Source of the DNA: JAFDVL01 sp043775925 | GTDB taxonomy: Bacteria > Acidobacteriota > Blastocatellia > RBC074 | DNA: 64,000 nt | Reading direction: 5' to 3' | Assembly (NCBI GenBank): GCA_043775925.1 | Contig: JAYVRW010000170.1 | Span: 1-64,000, forward strand | In this document: positions 48,674 to 57,204 of the stretch, piece by piece | Numbering within the stretch: the stretch's first letter is position 1 | Layout: each line of letters starts with the position of its first letter | Translations under genes and position numbers: made by a program | Notes under the pieces: generated by a model | Seen by the model: the letters and a program-made list of their open reading frames with translations, nothing else | Databases searched by the model: none | What the model was told of the DNA's origin: nothing

Positions 48674-49930
48674 ATGGCAAGAAGAATTTCAGATCATATC
48701 GTTGGGTTAGACATTGGAACGACTAACGTTCGGGCCGTGATTGCCGAGCCGTTAGACGGACGATTGGAAGTCGTTGGGATTGGCGAAGCCGAATCAAAAG
48801 GTTTGCGCAAAGGCGTGATCGTCAACCCTGAAGCATCTGTCGAATCAATTCGTAAAGCGCTGGAAGGCGCCGAGCGAATGTCCGGCCTCCACGCCGAAGA
48901 AGCTTATGTGGCACTCGGTGGGTCACATATCAAAGGTCACAATAGTCAGGGAGTGGTGGCGATTTCTTCTCGTCACCGCGAAATTACCCGTGATGATATT
49001 CAGCGCGTGATTGATGGCGCCTGCGCAGTTTCAATTCCGTCAGGTCGTGAAATTGCTGATGTCCTACCACAGGAATATACCGTTGACGATCAGGATGGCA
49101 TTGGGGATCCGCTGGGAATGCTGGGGTCACGCCTGGCAGTTTCTGTACGTGTGATTACCAGTCCGATAGCAGCCAAACAGAATATTATCACCAGTGTTAA
49201 TCGAGCTGGTTTAATGGTCGCGGATTTGTTACTCGCGCCGCTCGCCGCAGGTGAAGCGGTATTAAATGATGAAGATCGAGAATTTGGTACGGCTCTGGTT
49301 GACATTGGCGGAGAAACGACTAATCTTGCAATCTACCAACGTGGTGCGGTGTGGCATACAGCAGTTTTCCCTATTGGTGGAAATCATTTTACCAATGATA
49401 TTGCCTTTGGATTACGGACTCCCATTCCAGAAGCTGAGCGTATCAAACGAGAATTCGGTTGCACGTATCGCCCACTTCTCAATCATCAAAGTGCTGCTGA
49501 AATGATTGAAGTGCCAAGTGTTGGTGGGCGGGAGCCGCGTTCACTCTCTCGCGATATTTTGTGTGGTATTCTTGAGCCTCGCGCCGAAGAATTACTTTCA
49601 CAAGTCCAGGAAGAAATTCGTGCCTCTGGTTTCGAGCGGCAGCTTTCAGGTGGAATCGTTCTCACTGGCGGCGGTGCTTTGCTGAACGGCTTAGTTGAAG
49701 TAGCCGAACAGATATTCGATGCCCCTGTCAGAGTTGTTGGTGCCTACGATATTGGAAGTCCAGTCAAGGAAGTGACAGAACCTGGATACGCGACAGCGGT
49801 AGGACTAGCTTTATATGGATTACGCCGAGGAGGACAACCCGGACAAGCCCGTCTTCATCACGGAAAAATTTTAGGTGAAAGGATGGCGGCTAAAGTCAAA
49901 AGCATGTTCGGGAGCCTGTTAAATCTGTAA
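48674..49930 (+). CDS. ftsA: Cell division protein FtsA
   Basis: A 418-residue actin-like ATPase that tethers FtsZ to the membrane. The phosphate 1 loop is in IVGLDIGTTNVRAVIAEPLD. The 1C subdomain follows with GLRKGVIVNPEASVESIRKA and HIKGHNSQGVVAISS. Phosphate 2 is ALVDIGGETTNLAIYQRGAV and the adenosine loop GGIVLTGGGALLNGLVEVAE. An amphipathic C-terminal helix (AKVKSMFGSLLNL) is the membrane anchor. It lies between ftsQ and ftsZ as in most dcw clusters. Confidence 0.97.
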   Translation: MARRISDHIVGLDIGTTNVRAVIAEPLDGRLEVVGIGEAESKGLRKGVIVNPEASVESIRKALEGAERMSGLHAEEAYVALGGSHIKGHNSQGVVAISSRHREITRDDIQRVIDGACAVSIPSGREIADVLPQEYTVDDQDGIGDPLGMLGSRLAVSVRVITSPIAAKQNIITSVNRAGLMVADLLLAPLAAGEAVLNDEDREFGTALVDIGGETTNLAIYQRGAVWHTAVFPIGGNHFTNDIAFGLRTPIPEAERIKREFGCTYRPLLNHQSAAEMIEVPSVGGREPRSLSRDILCGILEPRAEELLSQVQEEIRASGFERQLSGGIVLTGGGALLNGLVEVAEQIFDAPVRVVGAYDIGSPVKEVTEPGYATAVGLALYGLRRGGQPGQARLHHGKILGERMAAKVKSMFGSLLNL

Positions 49931-50359
49931 AACGAGTAAGTGAAGAACCTATAGCCGAAGACTGTTTTTAGTCGGTAAGATGAGTTAAAACATGAATCGT
50001 TAAGAATTTGATTAAAAATATTTACTTGATGAGCTAAGATCGCTTGCTTAGCGTTTGGCAAATCTAGATGTTGTGCTAAAATTTATGCTTGTATACAAGA
50101 TGACGCATCTAAATAGTTTTATCGCTCATTAATGCGGTTGGTCTGTTAAGCAGCCACTCATTCTCACTTTACAGAAATTCAAGTTGATAAGCCCCCATCA
50201 ATTAGATACTTTTTCCTGTTTTAGTGCTTGTAACGGATGTCAAAGGATAGGTGCCGGGTCGCTGGCGAAAGCTTTGTGATGAGCGGGTACATAAAATTAA
50301 CAAATAAAGAGTAATACCGTGAGGCAAGTGATAATTATTCAACGAGCAGGAGGCGCAGG
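49931..50359. other. Long leader region upstream of ftsZ
   Basis: A 429-bp gap within an otherwise compact operon. Candidate promoter hexamers exist (for example TTGTGC...TATACA near 50073-50099) but are weak. The last part contains GGTGCCGGGTCGCTGGCGAA with possible local pairing. It ends in AGGAGG (50348-50353), 6 bp before the ftsZ ATG. Separate ftsZ transcription is likely. No known riboswitch was recognised. Confidence 0.45.
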
Positions 50360-51493
50360 ATGGCTATAGATGATCGCCAGGGATTAAATATCCTAGGATT
50401 TGTAGATGATCCTCCAACGTCGGGAGCAAGAATTAAGGTAGTCGGTGTTGGCGGCGGCGGCGGAAATGCTGTAAACCACATGATTGATGCTCATATTGAG
50501 GGCATTGATTTTCTGGTAGCTAACACAGACGCTCAGGCGCTTCGGCGTTCCCTTGCTCCTGTCAAACTACAATTAGGTTCGCGCTTGACGAAAGGCCTTG
50601 GAGCAGGAGCCAATCCTGAAGTCGGGCGTGATGCTGCCCTTGAAGATACTGAGAAAATTCTCGAGGCTCTTGAAGGCGCAGACATGGTTTTTGTGACGGT
50701 TGGAATGGGTGGCGGAACCGGTACGGGGGCAGCTCCGATTATTGCCTCGCTGGCTGCTGAGCTGGGTGCGCTGACCGTCGCTGTGGTGACAAAACCCTTT
50801 CCTTTTGAGGGGCGGCGTCGAATGCAACAGGCAGAATTGGGCTTGCAGGAATTACGCTCGGTGGTTGATACGCTCATTACAATTCCTAACGAGAGACTCA
50901 AGCAGACAGTGGATCGCAACATGACTCTATCGGATTCTTTCCGCATGGCCGATGATGTTTTGCGGCAGGCAGTTCAGGGTATCTCTGACCTTATTACAGT
51001 TCCTGGTTTTATTAACGTAGATTTTGCTGACGTGAAGGCCATTATGCGAGGGATGGGAATCGCTTTAATGGGAACCGGACACTCAGTTGGGGATAATCGT
51101 GCGCAAGAAGCTACGCAACGAGCTATTTCCAGTCCATTGCTTGAAGAGGCCACGATTGAAGGGGCGAAAGGCGTACTGGTAAACATTACCGGTGGATCAG
51201 ATTTGACCTTGTTTGAAGTGGATGAAGCGATGCATATTATTCATGATGCCGCTGATCCTGATGCCAATATTATTTTTGGTACAGTCACTGATGAGCGACT
51301 TCAGAATGAAATGAAGATTACTGTCATTGCCACTGGTTTTGAGAAAGCTCAGACGGCTGAAAATCTTCACAACTTCCCTGTGCGGCAAAACATGTCTGTT
51401 CCAATACCGCGTCAAGTTGGCAGCCCGGTACCACAAAACAGTCGCCAGGAAGATTATGATGTCCCAACTTTCCTTCGTAAGAAGGCGGATTAA
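50360..51493 (+). CDS. ftsZ: Cell division GTPase FtsZ
   Basis: A 377-residue tubulin homologue polymerising into the division ring. KVVGVGGGGGNAVNHMID begins the GTP-binding domain, VTVGMGGGTGTGAAPIIASL is the tubulin signature, TIPNERLKQTVDRNM and FINVDFADVKAIMRGMGIAL (T7 loop region) complete the polymerisation interface, and a short variable linker leads to the conserved tail YDVPTFLRKKAD that binds FtsA. Strong AGGAGG ribosome site. Length and motifs are normal. Confidence 0.98.
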   Translation: MAIDDRQGLNILGFVDDPPTSGARIKVVGVGGGGGNAVNHMIDAHIEGIDFLVANTDAQALRRSLAPVKLQLGSRLTKGLGAGANPEVGRDAALEDTEKILEALEGADMVFVTVGMGGGTGTGAAPIIASLAAELGALTVAVVTKPFPFEGRRRMQQAELGLQELRSVVDTLITIPNERLKQTVDRNMTLSDSFRMADDVLRQAVQGISDLITVPGFINVDFADVKAIMRGMGIALMGTGHSVGDNRAQEATQRAISSPLLEEATIEGAKGVLVNITGGSDLTLFEVDEAMHIIHDAADPDANIIFGTVTDERLQNEMKITVIATGFEKAQTAENLHNFPVRQNMSVPIPRQVGSPVPQNSRQEDYDVPTFLRKKAD

Positions 51494-51888
51494 TCCTGCT
51501 TGGTGGGAATTCTATTAAACGGAGAAGTTGGCAGTAAATAGTTGGCGGTTACTTGCATCTGATGATTGATTTGATATAGCATTGTTCCACCTATTGAATC
51601 GTAGTGTAATAATATCTTGTTTTGGCGGAAGGCTTGTTAGCCAACAGTAAATCCCGCATCTTTCCCTAACGGATGCTCTCAATGGTAATCTGGAATTAAA
51701 AAGGAAGCTGAGAAAGCTAAGCGGTGTTCTGCCTCACAGATAGCCGGAAATAACCCTAATCGCCAGCTCTAGCCACTATATTTAAAGGTTCGGAATCCAG
51801 TTCCATTAAAGAGAAATTGAAACTCGTTAATTCAGATTGTAGAGAGCTATTTTCTGACCAGTCGTAAATATTACTAAGGAGAAATAAA
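51494..51888. other. Intergenic region between ftsZ and the Hfq-like gene
   Basis: Nearly 400 bp with no gene. It ends in AAGGAG (51876-51881), 7 bp before a TTG start. A TTGCAT...TATAGC pair near 51553-51580 is a weak promoter candidate. No clear terminator after ftsZ was identified and no RNA gene was recognised. Confidence 0.4.
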
Positions 51889-52236
51889 TTGAACAGGAAG
51901 TTAATTCGCACCACACTCGCTGAGGTTAAGGAGCGCGAAGCGCAGGTTCATGCTGCGCGAGTTGTCCACCGTCCTGCCCCACAGCAGCAGGAATCTGCCG
52001 CTGCCGCCCAGCGTAAGAAAGTTCCACCTGAGCAAACCAACGCCGAGAATTTCTATTACAAAAAGCAAATGGATTCTCATACCCCGATGGTCGTTGTGCT
52101 TCAGGATGGCGAGACTCTGCGCGGATCTATTGAGTGGTATGATAAAAACAGTATTAAGCTCAATCGGACAGAAGGACCAAACCTGCTCGTTCTCAAGCAT
52201 TGTATTAAATATCTTTACAAAGATGGCGATCAATAA
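51889..52236 (+). CDS. Hfq/Sm-like RNA-binding protein, TTG start
   Basis: A 115-residue protein. The only start with a ribosome site is TTG (51889), 7 bp after AAGGAG. The first 50 residues are basic and Gln/Ala-rich (RPAPQQQESAAAAQRKKVPP). The Sm fold then runs from about 55 to 115: ENFYYKKQMDSHTPMVVVLQ, DGETLRGSIEWYDKNSIKLN (Sm1) and LLVLKHCIKYLYKDGD (Sm2). LKHCIKYL corresponds to the YKHAIS segment of Hfq, keeping the Lys-His pair, while other Hfq pocket residues differ. It is likely a divergent Hfq acting in small RNA regulation, with an N-terminal extension absent from E. coli Hfq. Alternatively it is an Sm-like protein of another function. Confidence 0.75.
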   Translation: MNRKLIRTTLAEVKEREAQVHAARVVHRPAPQQQESAAAAQRKKVPPEQTNAENFYYKKQMDSHTPMVVVLQDGETLRGSIEWYDKNSIKLNRTEGPNLLVLKHCIKYLYKDGDQ

Positions 52237-52278
52237 GCTGTCAGCTTTTGCTAGCTTGGCTTGAAGCGACGTGTTTGT

Positions 52279-53313
52279 ATGGTGATGGGAAGCAACTATA
52301 AACCTCGGATACGTCCACGTATTGGTATCACGGTTGGTGATCCAGCCGGAATTGGTCCTGAAGTTGCACTTAAAGCTGTTTGTACGCAGGAAATTTTATC
52401 CATTTGCACACCTATCCTCATTGGTGCAATAGATTATCTGAAGCATTGGGCAGGGAGCTTTGAGCTTCGGACTGATTTCAATGTCATTGAAGCGGGATCC
52501 CCCCTTCCGCTCCATTCTGAAATTCCACTAATTTATAATTTAAATAATGTTCCTGCGATGCTTGCGATGGGTCGTGAGCAGGCGATTGCAGGTAAAGCCG
52601 CAGGTGAGTATATCGAAGCGGCTGTCGGGTTGTGCCTGAAAGAGGAACTAGATGCGATTACGACTGCGCCCATCAACAAAAGTGCCTTACATTTAGGTGG
52701 CTATGATTTTCCTGGTCATACAGAAATGCTGGCTCATCTAACCGATACGACAGATTTTGCAATGTCGTTTGTGGCCCCCAACCTGCGAGTAGCCTTACTA
52801 ACAACCCACCTCTCACTGGCTGATGCTATCCGGCAGGTCAAGCAGCAACCTCTTCAAAATTTGATCCGCTTAGTTGATCGTGAAATGAAACGATTTGGTT
52901 TTGCACAACCGAGAATTGCGGTCGCTGCACTAAACCCGCACGGTGGCGAAGGTGGAATGTTTGGGAAGGAAGAGTCTACCGAAATGCTTCCAGCCATTAA
53001 TCATTGCCGCGATTCTGAGAAGATTGAAGTGAGCGGCCCGTATTCAGGCGATACGATTTTTGTACGTGCTGCGAAGGGCGAATTTGATATTGTAATTTCC
53101 TGTTATCACGATCAGGGATTGATACCGATCAAGTGTTTTGCTTTTGGTGAGGCTGTGAATGTGACGCTGGGGTTGCCGTTGATTCGAACATCGGTAGATC
53201 ATGGAACTGCTTTCGATATTGCTGGTCAGGGAAAAGCTGAACATGCCAGTATGATGATAGCGATTAGGTTAGCCGTGGAGATGGCGATAAATTCCAAGAC
53301 TTCGGGCGTTTGA
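52279..53313 (+). CDS. pdxA: 4-hydroxythreonine-4-phosphate dehydrogenase
   Basis: A 344-residue NAD-dependent enzyme of the DXP-dependent pyridoxal phosphate pathway. IGITVGDPAGIGPEVALKAV opens the fold. FPGHTEMLAHLT, VALLTTHLSL, ALNPHGGEGGMFGKEE, SCYHDQGLIPIK and IRTSVDHGTAFDIAGQGKAE contain the metal-binding His and Asp residues. The start may be ATG 52279 or 52285; a TTG at 52261 is also open. It lies 42 bp after the Hfq-like gene. Converges tail-to-tail on the next gene with only 11 bp between. Confidence 0.95.
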   Translation: MVMGSNYKPRIRPRIGITVGDPAGIGPEVALKAVCTQEILSICTPILIGAIDYLKHWAGSFELRTDFNVIEAGSPLPLHSEIPLIYNLNNVPAMLAMGREQAIAGKAAGEYIEAAVGLCLKEELDAITTAPINKSALHLGGYDFPGHTEMLAHLTDTTDFAMSFVAPNLRVALLTTHLSLADAIRQVKQQPLQNLIRLVDREMKRFGFAQPRIAVAALNPHGGEGGMFGKEESTEMLPAINHCRDSEKIEVSGPYSGDTIFVRAAKGEFDIVISCYHDQGLIPIKCFAFGEAVNVTLGLPLIRTSVDHGTAFDIAGQGKAEHASMMIAIRLAVEMAINSKTSGV

Positions 53314-53324
53314 AGCAAGCACAG

Positions 53325-54299
53325 TCAGGAACGATTAATCGCATCACCCCAGCGGCTTTTTCTGGCGGCCTTGAAGTAAGCGCCGTCTGTTTTGGTGATC
53401 GTCGTTGCGTGAATTTTGTCAGCCGCGCACAGCTCCAATTTTACAAATCCTGATGAGATTTTCGGGCGCTTGAGAATTCGTGCCGCACTGGATTCAACCG
53501 GAAATTTAGAGACTGCAACGTAGGAATATTTTTCATCCTCATAATTCAAAGCACCAGCCTTTAATTTTCGATGCAAGGAAGATCGTTCGACTCTTTCCGC
53601 AAAATGACACCAATCATTTTCAGGCATTGGGCAGTCCATTGCATGTGGGCAAGGTGCAATGAGGTAGGCGCCAAGCTGGATCAGATCGTCTCGAAGTGTG
53701 CGAATCAGCTCGAAGCCTTTGACCGATCCGGGTTCAATAATTACCAGACAAGAATTAGTTTTTCCCCAGGCAGATTTTGTTATTTCTCGGGCAGTCGCTA
53801 CTGTTAATTCTCCCAAAGAATACGAGGCAATAATCGCATCGCCTAATGGAATTGATGGCGAGCTATTGAGGTCATTTTTTATCCATTGAGCGTTGCGAAT
53901 ATTTTGATTGATAGATTTTTTAGCGAGCCGTTGACCGAGACGGATTAGCTCCAGATCGCGTTCAATCAACAGCATTGATTGTAATCCATCAAAGACTTCA
54001 ACTGCCGCCCAGGCTGCCGTACCAGGGCCAGTTCCAAGATCAATCAAACTTTGGATAGATAAATCAGGGAGTTGCTTTTTGACTTCGCGGAAGACGGCAG
54101 AAATCGCTGCATAAGTGGCAGGCATCCGCGTAACCGTGTAAGCGATGCGATGAGCCTCGGTGATAATTAATTTTTCATTAGCCCTTTGTCGAAAGCGATA
54201 ATTGTTAGACAATTCTGAAGCAGCTTTGGTTAGTTTAGATAATCCAATGAGTGCGGCTTCATGCTCAATAGCGTGTTTGAGTAAAATTGGAAGTTGCAT
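53325..54299 (-). CDS. Rsm22/METTL17-type methyltransferase-like protein
   Basis: A 324-residue protein of the Rsm22 family (mitochondrial small ribosomal subunit assembly factor, METTL17 in humans). The N-terminal helical part has ITEAHRIAYTVTRMPATYAA. The SAM-binding-like fold is seen in IQSLIDLGTGPGTAAWAAVE. The family-specific Cys cluster is seen in CPHAMDCPMPENDWCHF, followed by AERVERSSLHRKLKAGALNY and EDEKYSYVAV. Those cysteines bind an iron-sulfur cluster in the eukaryotic relatives. It likely assists ribosome assembly; whether it methylates RNA is unclear in the family. Confidence 0.88.
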   Translation of the reverse strand: MQLPILLKHAIEHEAALIGLSKLTKAASELSNNYRFRQRANEKLIITEAHRIAYTVTRMPATYAAISAVFREVKKQLPDLSIQSLIDLGTGPGTAAWAAVEVFDGLQSMLLIERDLELIRLGQRLAKKSINQNIRNAQWIKNDLNSSPSIPLGDAIIASYSLGELTVATAREITKSAWGKTNSCLVIIEPGSVKGFELIRTLRDDLIQLGAYLIAPCPHAMDCPMPENDWCHFAERVERSSLHRKLKAGALNYEDEKYSYVAVSKFPVESSAARILKRPKISSGFVKLELCAADKIHATTITKTDGAYFKAARKSRWGDAINRS

Positions 54300-54361
54300 G
54301 AAAAATCTTTTGGACAGAATGCAGGTTGTCTTTTTAAAAAAATTACGTGGTGAAAAATTGA

Positions 54362-55951
54362 ATGAAAAAGAATAACAGTCGGCGTCATTTTCTAAAATAT
54401 GCAGCGCAAATTAGTGCTGCGTCGCTAATCACTTCAAGCGGGAGTGCTCAGGCAAAATCCTTTGAACTGGAAGAACTAACATGTAAGGAACTGCAAGCTG
54501 GGATGCAATCCGGTAAATATTCAGCGCGCTCTATAACGGAAGCATATTTAGCGCGAATTTCTGAAATAGATCGCCAACTAAATTCAATTATTGAACTCAA
54601 TCCCGATGCTTTGAGCATTGCGGATCAATTAGATCAGGAGCGCAAGGCTGGAAAAACTCGTGGCGCGTTGCACGGAATTCCACTTCTCATCAAGGATAAC
54701 ATTGATACAGCAGACAAAATGCAAACGACCGCCGGATCACTGGCGTTGGCTGGTATGGTGGCTCCGCGTGATGCGTTTCTCGTTGAGAAATTACGTCAGG
54801 CTGGTGTGGTAATTTTAGGGAAAACGAATTTGAGTGAGTGGGCAAATTTTCGATCCAGCAAGTCCACCAGTGGTTGGAGCGGGCGGGGCGGATTAACGAA
54901 AAACCCATACGCGCTAGATCGAAATACCAGCGGTTCAAGCGCAGGTTCGGGAGCCGCAACCGCCGCGAATCTTTGTGCTCTTTCGATAGGGACTGAAACG
55001 GATGGCTCTATTGTCAGCCCTGCCAGTTGTAACTCATTAGTGGGGATCAAACCGACACTTGGATTGTGGAGCCGTTCAGGAATTATTCCCATTGCGCACA
55101 GTCAGGATACTGCCGGGCCGATAACACGTACTGTATCTGATGCTGCGATTTTGCTCGGTGCTCTCTGTGGAATAGATACGCGTGATAAAGCAACCTCCTT
55201 GGGTCGGGGAAAATTCGTTAATGACTACACAATATTTCTTGATCCAAACGGATTGAAGGGCGCACGGATTGGAATTGCCAGAAATTATTTCGGATTCAAT
55301 GATCGTGTAGATAAACTTATCAATGAAGCCATTGAAGTGATTAAACGTTTGGGAGCTACTGTGATTGATACGGAGCTACCAAATAAAGGTAAATATGACG
55401 AGGCCGAATTTGAGGTTTTGCTCTATGAGTTTAAAGCTGATTTGAATTCATATCTGGCGACACGGGGGGCAAATTTTCCGGTCAAAAATATCAAAGAGGT
55501 CATCGAGTTTAATGAGAAAAACCGAAACCGCGAACTACAATTTTTTAATCAGAACACGATGATAAAAGCGTCAAAAAAAGGGGATTTGAAGACGCTGGCT
55601 TATCGGCAAGCGCTTGCCAAAGCAAAGCGAATGAGTCAGGCAGAAGGCATTGATGCCGCTTTGCTCAAACATAAACTGGATGCGTTAGTGGCTCCAACGG
55701 ACGGTATCCCCTGGCTCACAGATTTTCTCAACGGTGACCATTTTTCTGGTGGATGCTCAACGCCTGCAGCGGTTGCGGGGTATCCGCATGTTACAGTGCC
55801 AGCAGGCTATATTAATGGTTTGCCATTGGGAGTTTCATTTTTTGGAGCTGCCTGGAGTGAAGGAAAATTAATCAAATATGCGTATGCCTTTGAGCAAGCG
55901 ACAAAACATCGCCAAGCTCCGACATTTCCGGCGAGTATCGAAGCAAAATAG
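54362..55951 (+). CDS. Tat-exported amidase (amidase signature family)
   Basis: A 529-residue Ser-cisSer-Lys hydrolase. The N-terminal twin-arginine leader NNSRRHFLKYAAQISAASLI ends near AQAKS, so export in folded form is likely. The catalytic Lys is in GIPLLIKDNIDT, and the signature GSSAGSGAATAANLCALSIG, followed by TETDGSIVSPASCNSLVGIK, carries the cis-Ser and nucleophile region. DALVAPTDGIPW and HVTVPAGYINGLPLGVSFFG are late conserved segments. The substrate is unknown; related periplasmic amidases act on peptide amides or amino acid derivatives. Divergent from the Rsm22-like gene by 62 bp. Confidence 0.93.
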   Translation: MKKNNSRRHFLKYAAQISAASLITSSGSAQAKSFELEELTCKELQAGMQSGKYSARSITEAYLARISEIDRQLNSIIELNPDALSIADQLDQERKAGKTRGALHGIPLLIKDNIDTADKMQTTAGSLALAGMVAPRDAFLVEKLRQAGVVILGKTNLSEWANFRSSKSTSGWSGRGGLTKNPYALDRNTSGSSAGSGAATAANLCALSIGTETDGSIVSPASCNSLVGIKPTLGLWSRSGIIPIAHSQDTAGPITRTVSDAAILLGALCGIDTRDKATSLGRGKFVNDYTIFLDPNGLKGARIGIARNYFGFNDRVDKLINEAIEVIKRLGATVIDTELPNKGKYDEAEFEVLLYEFKADLNSYLATRGANFPVKNIKEVIEFNEKNRNRELQFFNQNTMIKASKKGDLKTLAYRQALAKAKRMSQAEGIDAALLKHKLDALVAPTDGIPWLTDFLNGDHFSGGCSTPAAVAGYPHVTVPAGYINGLPLGVSFFGAAWSEGKLIKYAYAFEQATKHRQAPTFPASIEAK

Positions 55952-55961
55952 CAAATAAAAA

Positions 55962-55992
55962 TGCGGATGAGGTCAGTTAGACGACATCCGCA
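55962..55992 (-). terminator. Terminator of the tig-clpP-zinc finger operon
   Basis: TGCGGATG (55962-55969) pairs with CATCCGCA (55985-55992) around a 15-nt loop. Read on the minus strand the stem is followed by ATTTTTATTT. It lies between convergent genes and may also help end the amidase transcript. Confidence 0.7.
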
Positions 55993-56012
55993 GTTACTTC
56001 TAAAAAGTGTTG

Positions 56013-56417
56013 TTAAGAAGGGAATGAGTCGTTGCTGATGGATTCACAGGCGCGAATACAGCGTTCGCAGATTTGCGAAAACCGACTTGCCATCATGTAT
56101 TCGTTCTTAATGCGTTCAGCGCCGCAAAAGCTACAGGAAATAGTGCCATTCGGATCACCACGAAACCAGCGTGAATACCAGGCAGTCCGACGCCAGGGGG
56201 GTTGGTATCCAACAGATTTGTAATCGCTCATCAGGATGATGCAAACGCGAATACAATCATTGCAAATATAGCGGCTTCTTCCTTCAAAGAGCCGTTCAAC
56301 CTGTCCTTCACCTAAACCACAAAATGCACAACGTATGCTGTGAAGTTCGAGGCTTTGATCTGTGGCTTTAATCAATGTGTTACTTACCAGGCCAAGTTCC
56401 ATGGTTCCAATTGCCAT
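56013..56417 (-). CDS. Standalone protein with two ClpX-type C4 zinc fingers
   Basis: A 134-residue protein with no AAA+ module. Finger 1 is in SIRCAFCGLGEGQVERLFEG, followed by RSRYICNDCIRVCIILM. Finger 2 is in GTISCSFCGAERIKNEYMMA, followed by SRFSQICERCIRACESI. Each has the CxFC...CxxC four-cysteine layout of the ClpX N-terminal zinc-binding domain, which dimerises and binds substrates and adaptors. A Trp/Arg-rich spacer (PPWRRTAWYSRWFRG) joins them. It lies 33 bp downstream of clpP as the third gene after tig, the position often held by clpX. It may act as an adaptor or regulator of ClpXP, but could have an unrelated zinc-finger role. Confidence 0.8.
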   Translation of the reverse strand: MAIGTMELGLVSNTLIKATDQSLELHSIRCAFCGLGEGQVERLFEGRSRYICNDCIRVCIILMSDYKSVGYQPPWRRTAWYSRWFRGDPNGTISCSFCGAERIKNEYMMASRFSQICERCIRACESISNDSFPS

Positions 56418-56450
56418 TCTCAACCGCCTTCTTGAAAAAGCGCGAGCACC

Positions 56451-57053
56451 TTACTCACGCTTGCTGATGACTGCATCTACCAATCCATAATCTGCTGCTT
56501 GTTGTGCGCTCAGAATATAATCGCGCTCGACATCTGTTTCGATGCGTTCCATCGGCTGACCGGTATGTTCAGAGAGAATTTCGTTCAAGCGGGTACGCAT
56601 TCTGAGAATTTCTTCCGCCGCAATTTTAATATCAGTCGCCTGACCGCCGATACCTCCGGCGGAAGGCTGGTGAATCAAAATTCGTGAATTCGGCAAAGCA
56701 TATCGTTTGCCTTTCGTTCCAGCCGCCAATAAGACAGCCGCCATCGAAGCGCATTGACCGACGCAAAGCGTTGAGATCGGTGCGCGGACGAATTTCATCG
56801 TGTCATAAATGGCCATTCCTGCGGTGACGGAACCACCGGGCGAATTAATGTACATTTGAATTTCCCGATCCGGGTCTTCAGACTCCAGAAAGAGTAATTG
56901 CGCCACAATCAAATTGGCTAAAGTGTCATCAATCGGAGTTCCGATGAAGATAATATTTTCTTTGAGTAACCGGGAATAAATGTCAAACGCGCGCTCACCG
57001 CGTGGCGTTTGTTCGACCACCATAGGAACTAAATGAGCTTGTGGATTCATCAT
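56451..57053 (-). CDS. clpP: ATP-dependent Clp protease proteolytic subunit
   Basis: A 200-residue serine peptidase that forms the tetradecameric barrel of Clp proteases. The start ATG is at 57053; the longer frame to 57116 lacks family similarity. VPMVVEQTPRGERAFDIYSR opens the chain. The catalytic Ser is in VGQCASMAAVLLAAG (near 103), His in RILIHQP (near 128), and Asp in TDVERDYILSAQQA (near 178). Second gene of the tig-clpP-zinc finger group, as in the common tig-clpP-clpX order. Confidence 0.96.
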   Translation of the reverse strand: MMNPQAHLVPMVVEQTPRGERAFDIYSRLLKENIIFIGTPIDDTLANLIVAQLLFLESEDPDREIQMYINSPGGSVTAGMAIYDTMKFVRAPISTLCVGQCASMAAVLLAAGTKGKRYALPNSRILIHQPSAGGIGGQATDIKIAAEEILRMRTRLNEILSEHTGQPMERIETDVERDYILSAQQAADYGLVDAVISKRE

Positions 57054-57143
57054 TTTGGTAAAACCTTTACTGCTGGATAATGCAAGTCGTGAACTCGCGG
57101 ACTTAGGAATGATCATGCAGGAAAGCCCGCACTGATAGTAAAG

Positions 57144-57180
57144 AAGGCGGCACGAGACTGGAAAAGTCTGGGGCCGCCTT
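57144..57180 (-). terminator. Hairpin between tig and clpP
   Basis: AAGGCGGC (57144-57151) pairs with GCCGCCTT (57173-57180), and an inner AGACT/AGTCT pair lengthens the stem. On the minus strand it is followed by TTCTTTAC. It probably terminates most tig transcripts, with clpP having its own promoter. Confidence 0.65.
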
Positions 57181-57204
57181 AATCTCTTTCAAGAGTAATG
57201 GATG

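Noticed and set aside
50230..50340. Riboswitch upstream of ftsZ
   Set aside because: The GGTGCCGGGTCGCTGGCGAA stretch does not match the cores of the riboswitch classes I could recall, including c-di-GMP.
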